Positions 1 through 8,313 of a stretch of 64,000 nt of DNA are shown piece after piece (the stretch's first letter is position 1; each line of letters starts with the position of its first letter). Both the position numbers and the translations under genes were made by a program. The notes beneath the pieces were generated by a model, which worked only from the letters and a program-made list of their open reading frames with translations, was not told where the DNA came from and searched no databases. The stretch comes from Myxococcota bacterium (lineage in GTDB: Bacteria; Myxococcota_C; UBA6777), in assembly GCA_023150835.1 (NCBI GenBank), contig JAKLKB010000012.1, positions 1-64,000 of the forward strand, read 5' to 3'.

Positions 1-204
1 TAATCCGCCTGTTGTGTGATCGTGTAGGGGCAGCCCCCTGTGGCTGCCCGATAATCCGCCTGTTGTGTGATCGTGTAGGGGCAGCCCCCTGTGGCTGCCT
101 GATAATCCGCCTGTTGTGTGATCGTGTAGGGGCAGCCCCCTGTGGCTGCCCGATAATCCGCCTGTTGTGTGATCGTGTAGGGGCAGCCCCCTGTGGCTGC
201 CCGA
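1..204. repeat. 51-bp tandem repeat, four copies
   Basis: Four head-to-tail copies begin at 1, 52, 103 and 154 and differ at only a few bases; a fifth decays after about 4 bases at 205. Each unit holds the inverted pair GGGGCAGCC / GGCTGCCC around a short loop, preceded by a GTGTGATCG motif. The same core recurs singly at about 2455-2490, 4796-4838, 4918-4960 and 48990-49007. The unit is 17 codons long and so stays open in frame, but nothing suggests it is translated. The array may continue left of the window. Confidence 0.95.
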
Positions 205-382
205 TAATAGGGCGTCTACGTACTGTTCTTTTTGTACACATCACCCTGTTCTCGTATCAATCTTCGGCGTCCTACAAAACCAAAACGCGGGAGATGTCGT
301 TTTTTGCGGCCCTTCCAAATCATCCATCGTGTCGGTTCTCTATATCCTCAACCACACAAACTGCTCCACAAGGAGGCGTATC
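205..382. other. spacer between repeat array and bat cluster
   Basis: About 180 bases between the repeat array and the chosen start of the first bat gene. No RNA gene or convincing ORF is seen. It should carry the promoter of the bat cluster, but no clear -35/-10 pair could be picked by eye. A perfect AGGAGG sits at 371-376. Confidence 0.5.
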
Positions 383-1417
383 TTGCGGCGATATGGGCGC
401 TGTTTCTTCTTTCTCTTCTGCGCTCTTTTTCTCCTCCCCTCCCCCCAAGGGATCGCAGAAGAGAGACGCGCCAAGATCCAAATCTTCCCGCAGCGCGTCC
501 TGCTTGGACAACCCTTTGTGTACCGCCTCACGCTGCATCTTCCGCGTGGTGCGACACCCCAAATCCCCCAAGCCTCGGTCTTTTTCCCCGCCACCCTACT
601 CAAACCTCCACGCGTCAGCCAACTGTCTGCTCGCGATATCCAATGGCGGATCTCTCTTGCGCTCTTTGACATCCGTCAGTTCGGCGATATCACACTCCCT
701 GCATGGAAGCTCTCTCTCCAACAAGCCGATGGTTCCGTCTCTTTTTTGCCCATCCCCGCTGCAACGCTACACGTCGCCCCCCAATTCAAAGAAGGCCAAC
801 GCTTCCAAGACGCGGAAGATCCTTCGTGGGCTTTTCTCCCCCAACCCACCCCCACCCTACCCTCCACCGAATGGCGCTTTGCAGGACTCGTTCTGCCCCG
901 AGAACCCACAGACAAGCGCCTCTATCTCGCGATCTTTGTTGTTCTTGCCGTCGTCTTGGCTTCGCTTTTGTTTGCGTGGCTACGTCGCCGCCCCCCTGCC
1001 CTCCCACCGCCTCCTCCATCTCCACTTGACATCGCCCTTGCCGCCTTGCGCAAACTTCCGCTGCCACCCTCCGATCAAGCCGAACCGATCGGCAGATTTT
1101 ATCAGTCCATCGCCAAACTCTTTCGCGCTTACCTCCACGAACGCACCCGCACACCCGCTCCAACTCTCACGACGCAAGAGCTTCGCGACGCCCTCGCCGA
1201 TACGTCGCCGACGTGGGCTGAACCGCTCACCACGTGGCTTTTTCACCTCGATGCGGTGCGTTTCTCTGGAGCGCTCCCCCCCACCGAAGAGATCTCACAC
1301 GCCAAAGAATACGCTCAACGCCTTTTCCTTGACATCGATCGCTGGCAACACACGCAAGAACAAGCCGCCTCCCTCCGTATGGCCCCCTCATCGGCCTCCT
1401 CCGCGCTCGCAGGATAA
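383..1417 (+). CDS. BatD-like membrane protein (DUF4381-like)
   Basis: Membrane-anchored extracytoplasmic protein that opens a Bat-type cluster. The TTG at 383 is preceded by AGGAGG six bases upstream and is followed at once by a signal-peptide-like run (RRYGRCFFFLFCALFLLP); an upstream GTG at 329 has no ribosome site. The product is about 344 residues: signal peptide (1-25), a beta-rich extracytoplasmic region, one membrane span (about 180-200, LYLAIFVVLAVVLASLLFAWL), then a cytoplasmic helical tail of about 140 residues like those in DUF4381/BatD proteins. It is shorter than full BatD proteins, which carry repeated Ig-like domains. The stop lies 5 bases before batA, so the two are co-transcribed. 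In other bacteria Bat proteins are linked to envelope stress or aerotolerance; the exact role here is unknown. Confidence 0.7.
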   Translation: MRRYGRCFFFLFCALFLLPSPQGIAEERRAKIQIFPQRVLLGQPFVYRLTLHLPRGATPQIPQASVFFPATLLKPPRVSQLSARDIQWRISLALFDIRQFGDITLPAWKLSLQQADGSVSFLPIPAATLHVAPQFKEGQRFQDAEDPSWAFLPQPTPTLPSTEWRFAGLVLPREPTDKRLYLAIFVVLAVVLASLLFAWLRRRPPALPPPPPSPLDIALAALRKLPLPPSDQAEPIGRFYQSIAKLFRAYLHERTRTPAPTLTTQELRDALADTSPTWAEPLTTWLFHLDAVRFSGALPPTEEISHAKEYAQRLFLDIDRWQHTQEQAASLRMAPSSASSALAG

Positions 1418-1422
1418 ACACC

Positions 1423-2391
1423 ATGCGTTGGCTCTATCTCCCCGTTCTGTTCGCCACTTTGCCCCTTATCGCTGCTTGGCTTTGGGCGCGCCGACGTTTT
1501 CAAAAACAACGTCCTGCTCTGGCTTATTCATCCCTCCAACTCTTTCAAGACGCCCCGATCGGGTGGCGTGCAACACTCCTCCCCTTCAAAGAGCTTTTGC
1601 CTGCCATCGCCTTGCTTTTGCTCTTGATCGCTTTGGCGCGCCCCCAACACATCCTCGCTCACTATCCGCGTTGGGACAAAGGGATCGATGTCGTCCTTGC
1701 TCTCGATGTTTCGAGCTCCATGTTGCAACGCGATCTGCTGCCCAACCGACTCGAAGTGACGCGCTCCGCCCTCTTGCGTTGGAGCAAAGAAAAACGTCAA
1801 CGCGAAGATCGCCTTGGAATGGTGCTTTTCGCTCGAAAAGCCTTTACCCTCTGCCCCTTGACTTCCGATCACAAGATGCTGCGCGAGATGATCGCCCACA
1901 TCCAGATCGGCGTCCTCGAAGACGACACCGCCATCGGCGATGCCATCGCCACTTCGCTTGCTCGCCTTCGCCACAGCCCTCTCAAACAACGCGCCATCGT
2001 CCTCCTCACCGACGGCGAAAACAACAGCGGCCAAGTTCACCCCATGGTCGCCGCCGGGGTCGCCAAACAAATGGCGATCCCCGTGTACGCTTTGTTGATC
2101 GGCAAACAGATCGGCCCGATCACTTCGGCACAACAGCAGCATACGCCATGGAGCGTCCTCCAAGAAGTCGCCCAACGCAGCGGCGGAAAAGCATGGTGGA
2201 CTCGCGACGAAAAAGCCATCCACACCGCTCTTTCCGAGATCCTCGGACGCATCGCTCCACAACGACGGCAAACTCCGACGCGCCAAACCCTCACCCAAGA
2301 ACGCTTCCATTGGCTCGCTTGGCCTGCCCTTGCGCTTTTGTTGCTCTTTGTCTTCCTTGATCTCGGCCCCCTGCGTGAACCCCTCTCCTAA
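1423..2391 (+). CDS. batA: BatA-like von Willebrand factor A membrane protein
   Basis: 322-residue inner-membrane protein with a VWA domain. Two N-terminal hydrophobic segments (about 1-23 and 48-66) precede the VWA domain, which has a full MIDAS: ALDVSSSM near residues 94-101 (DxSxS) and LTDGENN in the later strand. A C-terminal span (WLAWPALALLLLFVFLDL) closes the protein. This TM-TM-VWA-TM plan is that of BatA/BatB. It starts 5 bases after the BatD-like gene with AGGA upstream, so it is translated from the same message. A MoxR-type AAA ATPase, the usual partner of such VWA proteins, is not in the window. Confidence 0.88.
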   Translation: MRWLYLPVLFATLPLIAAWLWARRRFQKQRPALAYSSLQLFQDAPIGWRATLLPFKELLPAIALLLLLIALARPQHILAHYPRWDKGIDVVLALDVSSSMLQRDLLPNRLEVTRSALLRWSKEKRQREDRLGMVLFARKAFTLCPLTSDHKMLREMIAHIQIGVLEDDTAIGDAIATSLARLRHSPLKQRAIVLLTDGENNSGQVHPMVAAGVAKQMAIPVYALLIGKQIGPITSAQQQHTPWSVLQEVAQRSGGKAWWTRDEKAIHTALSEILGRIAPQRRQTPTRQTLTQERFHWLAWPALALLLLFVFLDLGPLREPLS

Positions 2392-2566
2392 CACGATCTC
2401 TGTGAGATGCGTACACGATGGGTCGATACGATCCGTTGTAAACGCCCTGTACTCGGGCAGCCGCAGGGGACTGCCCCTACCTTTTTTGATCACGCGATGG
2501 CCGGATTTCGTAGAACACGCCGTTCGCGCCTCCTCACCCACCCGCCTTGCGCTGTAGGTCGACGCC
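2392..2566. repeat. spacer with dispersed palindromic repeat
   Basis: Between batA and batB. It carries one inverted copy of the dispersed element (GGGCAGCCGCAGGGGACTGCCCCTAC, about 2455-2481), the same family as the array at 1-204 but on the other strand. The hairpin may affect transcript processing between the two VWA genes; no other feature is visible. Confidence 0.7.
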
Positions 2567-3523
2567 ATGCCTCCATTTGCCGATGCTTCTCTTCTTCCTT
2601 GGACTCTACTGCTGCTCTCTCTTGCTTGGCTCTATTGGCGCAAGGTCCGATGGCAAGAGGCTGTCCTTCGCCTCTGGTACAAAAGCCCCGCACGACAACC
2701 CAAACAATACCGATTCCGCCGATGGTTTCGGCTTCTTCGTAGCTTCTTTTTGATCGCCTCTGTCGCGGGGCTGTGGCTTGCTCTTGCGCGCCCTCTCCAA
2801 CCCCACGCTTCTTCGGCCTCGCCACAAGAGGCTCTCGATCTGATCGTCCTCCTCGACACTTCGGCCAGTATGCAGCGCAAAGATCTTCTCCCTTCTCGCT
2901 GGCAACAAGCCATCCTTGCTGTCGAAACCCTCCGCCAAACCCCAACCCAAGATCGTATCGCTCTCATCGGCTTTTCGGGCGAAGCAGGCATACAATGCCC
3001 TTGGACCCATGACCGCGTCGCTCTCCAAGAACTTGCTTGGCAAACCAAACCCGGCGTATTTTCCGAACAGGGCGATGGCTTCGCCGAAGCGCTGCTCTTG
3101 GCCCACCAACTGTTCTCCCGCCCACAACCTCAACTCGCCCCGCGTGTACTTTTGCTGATCAGCGATGGTTTCACACAAAGCAACTACACCTCACACCTCG
3201 CATCTCTCCAAAAGCTCGGTGTACAGGTCATTATGGTTGAAACACTTCCCGCCAACCCTTCGCAAGAAGCCGACGGATGGACGCCCTCACAACAACAACA
3301 CCTCAAGCGGCTTGCTTCTTCGCTTTCTGCCCCTGTCCTCTCGCTTTCCTCTCACAACCTCGACGAACTTGTCCCGCTTCTTCAACGCATACCGCGCACC
3401 CCCAGCCTTGCCGCTCAACCCCACCAAGCACACGAGCTTTTCATCTATCCCTTGACCGCTTCTTTCTTCTTCCTTCTCGCTTTCCTCGCCCTTTTTCTTC
3501 TCCCCGCCCGCCAGATCGCCTGA
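2567..3523 (+). CDS. batB: BatB-like von Willebrand factor A membrane protein
   Basis: 318 residues, same plan as the preceding gene: two N-terminal hydrophobic segments (LLPWTLLLLSLAWLYW; FFLIASVAGLWLALARP), a VWA domain with intact MIDAS (LLDTSASM near residue 97, LISDGFTQ later), and a C-terminal membrane span (SFFFLLAFLALFLL). BatA and BatB usually sit side by side and are thought to form a membrane complex with TPR partners. The ribosome site before ATG 2567 is weak (TAGG), so translation may depend on the upstream genes. The 3' end faces the opposed gene at 3550. Confidence 0.87.
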   Translation: MPPFADASLLPWTLLLLSLAWLYWRKVRWQEAVLRLWYKSPARQPKQYRFRRWFRLLRSFFLIASVAGLWLALARPLQPHASSASPQEALDLIVLLDTSASMQRKDLLPSRWQQAILAVETLRQTPTQDRIALIGFSGEAGIQCPWTHDRVALQELAWQTKPGVFSEQGDGFAEALLLAHQLFSRPQPQLAPRVLLLISDGFTQSNYTSHLASLQKLGVQVIMVETLPANPSQEADGWTPSQQQHLKRLASSLSAPVLSLSSHNLDELVPLLQRIPRTPSLAAQPHQAHELFIYPLTASFFFLLAFLALFLLPARQIA

Positions 3524-3549
3524 AAACAAAAACGACGCTCCCGCCGCCC

Positions 3550-4518
3550 TTATTTTTCTCGCGTCAAGAAAAACACTTGGATCCGTTTTTTCTCGTCTTG
3601 CCCGCCCACATCCCGCATCTCTGCAACCACGCGCATCGCGTTTCCAGCCCGCACCTCCAAATGAATCGTGCTTTCCGCGTGATAACGAAAGTCCTTCCGA
3701 TACGCAAACACCCCCAAGCCATGACCTCGCGCCGTCACCTTCAACTTAAACTTGTAACTCCCGGGAAGCAGCGTGCTTTGCAACACTTCGACTTCCCTTC
3801 GCAATGCTGGCATCCGATCCACCGTACTTTTCAACAACGACTTGCCATCCAAAAAGCACTCGACTTCCAACAACCGAAAGATCTGCGTGCGTTCGATCTG
3901 ATTCCGAAAAAACAGCGTAAAAGCCACAGGCTTTACAGGCGCAGCCGCCACCAACTTCACCTTCGCACGTTGCAAAGCGTCGCCGTTGGCCCCCGCTTGG
4001 GTGGCTTTGCTCAACTCCGCAGGCTTCGTTGCCTTGCCTGCTGTCTCACCAAGACCCGCCTCTTTTCCTCTCATCGGATCGCTGGCAACGGCGGCTCGCG
4101 GCTCGACACGACCATCGCTGCGCAACACCCCCATCTCTTCTTCTTTTCCATCGGCTCGCTTGATTGGTCTTTTTCTGCGCTTCTTCGAGGCCACACGACG
4201 GCGAAGGCGTTTGCGCGCCTTTTTCTTCGGACGCTCCTTGACTTCTTCGCGCTTTGCCGCTGGCGTCTGCGGGATCACCACCGCAGGCATCGCCCGCTGT
4301 GTTGTCGGTGCAACCGCAACCACAGCAGGGATCGAAACGGGCTGGCTTGTCGGCGCGGGTGCATCCGCCACTCCTGCATCCGTCGTCGACGGCGTCGGCA
4401 TCATGAGTCCGAAAAAGGTCACGATCACCAACAAGATCACCACCCCAACACCCAACCACAGCACGATCGCACTCTTTTGCTGTTGGTTCTCCTCTTGGTG
4501 CTTCTGGTATTTACTCAT
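3550..4518 (-). CDS. membrane protein with Lys/Arg-rich linker
   Basis: 322 residues from ATG 4518 (AAAGG about 9 bases upstream; a TTG at 4527 is less likely). Function not recognised. Layout: a short charged cytoplasmic N-terminus (MSKYQKHQEENQQQKS), one membrane span (AIVLWLGVGVVILLVIVTFFG), an Ala/Pro/Thr-rich stretch, then a highly basic linker (runs such as KKKARKRLRRR) near residues 95-125. The C-terminal half is beta-rich and ends with a stretch resembling an adhesin-like or PEGA-like sandwich. It lies opposite to and inside the bat cluster, converging on batB, so it is not in the same transcript. The basic linker could contact polyanionic envelope polymer; that is a guess. Confidence 0.65.
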   Translation of the reverse strand: MSKYQKHQEENQQQKSAIVLWLGVGVVILLVIVTFFGLMMPTPSTTDAGVADAPAPTSQPVSIPAVVAVAPTTQRAMPAVVIPQTPAAKREEVKERPKKKARKRLRRRVASKKRRKRPIKRADGKEEEMGVLRSDGRVEPRAAVASDPMRGKEAGLGETAGKATKPAELSKATQAGANGDALQRAKVKLVAAAPVKPVAFTLFFRNQIERTQIFRLLEVECFLDGKSLLKSTVDRMPALRREVEVLQSTLLPGSYKFKLKVTARGHGLGVFAYRKDFRYHAESTIHLEVRAGNAMRVVAEMRDVGGQDEKKRIQVFFLTREK

Positions 4519-5198
4519 CTTCAACAACCTTTCTTTCAGCTTTCTCTATCCGTTCTCGCACACAAAACTGTGTGGTCCTTCATCTACAAACGATCCAACC
4601 CAAGAATCTTTCTATTGTTGGGCGTCGCTTATTGAAAACCCCCGTGTTCGCGCCCTTCCAAGCGAGACAGCCGTTGAATTGAAAAACGATGATCTCTTCG
4701 CCAATACGGGGTCAAGGGGGCGGCGACCCCTTGCGGGGCGTGGTACCTCGCCCCACAAAAGCATCCAACAGCGTAATACGAAATCCGCAGGGTGTGTGAT
4801 CGTAAAACGTAGGGGCAGCCATGTGTGGCTGCCCAAGAACAGGGCGGTTCGCGAACCGCCCCTACATCATGCGATCATACATTACGCGGAGATCGTATAA
4901 TACGAGAGCCGCCCATTGTGTGATCGCAAAACGTAGGGGCAGCCATGTGTGGCTGCCCAAGAATCGGGCGTCTACGCACTATCGTACGATCACAGATCGC
5001 TCGGAGATCGTATAAGTCCTGTCCTAAAACAAATCCGCTCTTGTTTTGTTTTTTGGAGCCACACTTTACGCTTGCCGCTTAAAAACAGCACGATCACCAC
5101 CAAACCTAGGTACACTTCGTCGCGCTGTGTTATATTCCTATCGCTTGGTCGAAACCAAGAGGCGTCCCCCATACTCCAAACACAAGGTCGGACACAAG
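4519..5198. repeat. repeat-rich spacer
   Basis: 680 bases without a credible gene. It contains one copy of a roughly 110-bp dispersed element (4636-4756, related to 22256-22382) and two near-identical units with GTAGGGGCAGCCATGTGTGG followed by CTGCCC (4816-4838 and 4937-4959). It also holds the perfect 20-bp palindrome GGGCGGTTCGCGAACCGCCC at 4842-4861. The paired motifs CGCGGAGATCGTATAA and CTCGGAGATCGTATAA follow the two units. The rest should hold divergent promoters for the genes at 4518 and 5199. Confidence 0.8.
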
Positions 5199-5951
5199 AT
5201 GCGAACCCCTCGGCGCTTTTTCTCTTCCTCGACTCCTTCCCTTCCTCCGACGTCTCCTTCGCCTCATCCCCTCTCCTTGTTTCTTCGGTGCTTCTTTGTA
5301 CTGGCTGTGCTGCTTTTGTTCTTTCCCTCTCCCTCTTCTCACTCACAAGATCACCAAGGCTGGCTTGCCCGCACCTACCGCCTTTTTCAACAAGGCAAAC
5401 TCCCTGAAGCCCTTCAACTTCTTCAACAGGCCGAACAAGCCGTCGGTCCTCATCCCGCGTTCTTTTACTACAAGGGCCTGATCTTCCAAGCTCTCCGCCA
5501 GCCCGACCAAGCCCTTGATGCCTATCGACAAGCTGAACCCGCCATCGATCCCAAGTTTCAGCCTTGGCTGCTCAATAACCTCGGAAACCTTTTCTTTCAA
5601 AAAGGCCGCTACCGCACCGCCGCACGCTATTACGCCCGCGCACTTCAAAAAGATCCCAACTATCCCCGCGCACGCTTCAATCTCGAACTCGCCCTCCGTG
5701 CCATCCAACAACCCCCTCCCCCTCCTCCGCCCCCCAACTCCCGACAACAACCCCCTCCCCCTCAACGCCGCGATAGCAAACGCCCTCCGCCACCCCGACC
5801 TCGCAAAAAAGATCAAGTCATCGCTCCTCCCAAACAGCGCAAATGGGCCCTCCCACCCGCAAACGCCTTCCAACTCAAAGCCTTTGACCGATTCCTCCCC
5901 TACAGTCGTGTCCTCAAACATCACAAACTTCGCACACAACAAAACCCATGA
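5199..5951 (+). CDS. TPR protein, BatC/BatE-like
   Basis: About 250 residues from ATG 5199; the frame stays open upstream to 5046, but that part is low-complexity and has no signal sequence. A hydrophobic signal/anchor (FFVLAVLLLFFPSPS) is followed by two to three tetratricopeptide repeats (motifs such as GLIFQALRQPDQALDAYRQA and LGNLFFQKGRYRTAARYYAR). After these come a proline-rich region (PPPPPPPP) and a basic tail. TPR proteins of this kind accompany BatA/BatB and are presumed periplasmic scaffolds for the VWA proteins. Separated from batB only by the opposed gene and repeat spacer. The exact Bat letter is uncertain. Confidence 0.75.
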   Translation: MRTPRRFFSSSTPSLPPTSPSPHPLSLFLRCFFVLAVLLLFFPSPSSHSQDHQGWLARTYRLFQQGKLPEALQLLQQAEQAVGPHPAFFYYKGLIFQALRQPDQALDAYRQAEPAIDPKFQPWLLNNLGNLFFQKGRYRTAARYYARALQKDPNYPRARFNLELALRAIQQPPPPPPPPNSRQQPPPPQRRDSKRPPPPRPRKKDQVIAPPKQRKWALPPANAFQLKAFDRFLPYSRVLKHHKLRTQQNP

Positions 5952-6018
5952 TGCCACCCCGCGCCCCTTACCCCGTATCGGCGAAACATACAGACGTTTT
6001 TCAAACCAACCACTGCAT

Positions 6019-6048
6019 CGCTTGAAATGGCGCGAACACGGCTTTTTT
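6019..6048 (+). repeat. dispersed 30-bp element with T-tract, copy a
   Basis: CGCTTGAAA followed by GCGCGAACACGGCTTTTTT after a short gap. Related copies: minus strand 22256-22284, minus strand 4636-4664, plus strand 54895-54927. This copy contains the likely ATG of the Omp85 gene (6027), so the gene's first codons lie inside a mobile-looking element. Confidence 0.65.
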
Positions 6049-8177
6049 CTGCGCTGCACTATACCTGTCTGCATCTGTCCGTGTTTGTCGCCTTCCTCTT
6101 CTGTTTTCAACCCCTCGGATGGACTTATCCTGAAACAAATACAAACGCAAACGCCCAACCATCCGCCTCTTCTAAGCCTACTTCTTCAAACGCCCAACCA
6201 TCCGCCTCTTCTAAGCCTACTTCTTCAAACGCCCAACCATCCGCCTCTTCTAAGCCTACTTCTTCAAACGCCCAACCATCTGCCTCTTCTAAGCCCACAA
6301 CGTCCCCCACAACCCAATCCGCGAGCAAATGGAAACTGCAAGTCCGTCAAAGATACGAAGGGGCTTTGTTGGCGTGGGCTTTACAAAAAACAGGACTTGC
6401 GCTTGAGGCCGATCCCAAGGGCAAGATCATCGACAAAGTGGTGATCGCCCGAGAAGAGATCATCGCTCGCACCGATCCTTGGCCTTACTTCCTCAACATC
6501 TTCCATTACAAAACACGCGAGTCCGTTGTGCGGCAAGAACTCTTAATCCAAGAAGGCGCGGTCTGGAATCCCGCACTGATCGAAGAAACTGCACGCAATC
6601 TGCGCGGGATGTCGATACTGGCCGCTGCGATGATCGTGGCTTGTCGTAGTCCCAAAACCAACCGTGTGATCATGCTCGTGATCACAAAAGACATCTGGAG
6701 CATCCGCTTTAATTCCAGCTACAGCCTCGTCGGCAGCGCCATCCAACTTGGCGAACTCTTCCCCGCCGATATCAATCTGCTCGGCCTCAACAAGCAACTC
6801 GCCTTGCATCTGCGCATCTCTCAACTCGACCTCAGCAACTTCCGCCTCTACGACCACTTTGGCATCGGACAGCTCTTCTACGATCAACGCTTCTTTGGCT
6901 CTCGCTTTCAAGTCTACGAACGCCTCAGCTTCTACATCAACGGCGATGTTCCTTGCGCTGGCGCACAAGGCACACAGACCAACGTCTGGTGTCCCACCCA
7001 AAAATTCGGCTCTCTTCAAGGTGTCTATGGGCAATTTGCTGTGCTCTATCCGTTGTTTTCGCTTGCGAGCCAATGGGGTTTCCGATTTGAAACCACCGTC
7101 GATAGCCGACAACGCCGACTTTATCGCCAAAACCCCGACACCCAAGCCCCTCCCCTCGGCGAACAACAGGGCGTCTCGATCCGCGCTGCAACCTTCGACC
7201 AACACCCCGACGGCATCCTCCGCGCAGTCCCCCGTGTCTACGATGCTTTGCGCGTCACAGGCATCCTCAGCGTCACCCGATCTTTTGGAACTACGCTCAA
7301 ACACGACCTATCTTGGGGGCTTTCAGGATACTACGATCGCAACACACCCCCCGAGCCTTTCCCCTTCGACGATATCACCCGCACGTGGATGCGCAAAACG
7401 ATCCTCCCTCGCAACGAATCCGCGATCTACGCCTTTGTCGGATACAACACCCGAAACACCCAATTCATCCGCCTTCGCAACATCCGCGCTTTTGCACTCA
7501 GCGAAGACTACGCCCTCGGCCCCTCCCTCTGGACCGAGCTTCGCGTCGCCAAGGATCTCGATTACCTCAACCAATACTTTTTTGAAGCCTTTGCCAGCGC
7601 CTCCTATCGCTGGCATCTCCATGGTGATCTCTTGCAGATCGGAGTGTACGCCTTCACACGCTTCCAACCGCTGATCCAAGAACGCACGGATCTCGGATTT
7701 TCCGACCCTTGGATCGATCAATTCTTCCAAGCCTACCTCTACAACATCAGTCCATTGTGGGGTATCGGGCGTTTGCACTTCAAAGCTTTCGTCCAACTCC
7801 GGCGCAACGATATCGACCGCAGCGTCTCGACCCTCGGTGCAGACAACGGCTTGCGCGGTTATCTCAGCAGCGTCTTTGAAGGCCAACATCTCTTTCGCAT
7901 CAATCTCGAATACCGCAGCCTTCCACTCAATCTCTGGACTGTCCACGTCGGATTTGTCGCCTTTTACGATGCAGGAGCCGTCTTCGGTGGCGATGACCCC
8001 GCAAGACCCGGCCAATCCCTCCCCTTCTTCTACAAACAAAGCGTCGGCGTCGGCTTGCGCTTCCAATTCCCCCAATTTGACCGCGAAGCCATCCGCATCG
8101 ATATGGGCATCCCTCTTTCTGACGGCGGCGGTAGCCTCGGTTCTTGGTTCTCTCTCTCCTTTGGCCAAGCCTTCTAA
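6027..8177 (+). CDS. Omp85/surface-antigen outer-membrane protein
   Basis: 716 residues. A signal peptide (LSVFVAFLFCFQPLGW) is followed by a low-complexity Ser/Pro/Thr segment made of four 13-residue units (NAQPSASSKPTSS; DNA 6150-6300). Next comes a POTRA-like segment (about 105-235: KIIDKVVIAREEI ... RESVVRQELLIQEG ... NLRGMSILAAAMI). The rest is a long beta-barrel with the Omp85 signature GADNGLRGY and FRINLEYRSLP near residues 605-635. The family inserts or secretes proteins across the outer membrane (BamA, TamA, two-partner secretion). With a single clear POTRA it is not a canonical BamA. No clear ribosome site precedes ATG 6027, so an internal start is possible. It follows the TPR gene by 75 bases on the same strand. 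Confidence 0.82.
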   Translation: MARTRLFSALHYTCLHLSVFVAFLFCFQPLGWTYPETNTNANAQPSASSKPTSSNAQPSASSKPTSSNAQPSASSKPTSSNAQPSASSKPTTSPTTQSASKWKLQVRQRYEGALLAWALQKTGLALEADPKGKIIDKVVIAREEIIARTDPWPYFLNIFHYKTRESVVRQELLIQEGAVWNPALIEETARNLRGMSILAAAMIVACRSPKTNRVIMLVITKDIWSIRFNSSYSLVGSAIQLGELFPADINLLGLNKQLALHLRISQLDLSNFRLYDHFGIGQLFYDQRFFGSRFQVYERLSFYINGDVPCAGAQGTQTNVWCPTQKFGSLQGVYGQFAVLYPLFSLASQWGFRFETTVDSRQRRLYRQNPDTQAPPLGEQQGVSIRAATFDQHPDGILRAVPRVYDALRVTGILSVTRSFGTTLKHDLSWGLSGYYDRNTPPEPFPFDDITRTWMRKTILPRNESAIYAFVGYNTRNTQFIRLRNIRAFALSEDYALGPSLWTELRVAKDLDYLNQYFFEAFASASYRWHLHGDLLQIGVYAFTRFQPLIQERTDLGFSDPWIDQFFQAYLYNISPLWGIGRLHFKAFVQLRRNDIDRSVSTLGADNGLRGYLSSVFEGQHLFRINLEYRSLPLNLWTVHVGFVAFYDAGAVFGGDDPARPGQSLPFFYKQSVGVGLRFQFPQFDREAIRIDMGIPLSDGGGSLGSWFSLSFGQAF
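6150..6300 (+). repeat. 39-bp in-frame tandem repeat in Omp85 gene
   Basis: Four copies of a 39-bp unit (13 codons, NAQPSASSKPTSS); the first three are nearly identical and the last has diverged slightly. It forms a flexible linker between signal peptide and POTRA. Copy number can change without breaking the frame. Confidence 0.92.
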
Positions 8178-8313
8178 CCCAACGCCCCCAACGCCCTCCA
8201 ACGCCTCTTTCCTCCGATTGCATCGTGTGTCGCAATTGTGCTAGGTTGTCGTGTACTCTACCGCGCCGTAGATCGGCGATCTTTGCGCCACTCTTTCGCC
8301 ACACAGCCAACCC

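Noticed and set aside
1-204. CRISPR array
   Set aside because: Units are contiguous near-identical 51-bp copies without unique spacers, and no cas genes are present.
12-2360. 782-codon ORF across the 51-bp repeats and bat genes
   Set aside because: It overlaps batD-like and batA in another frame, lacks a ribosome site, and its residue usage (Pro/Arg/Ser/His) is that of a shadow frame.
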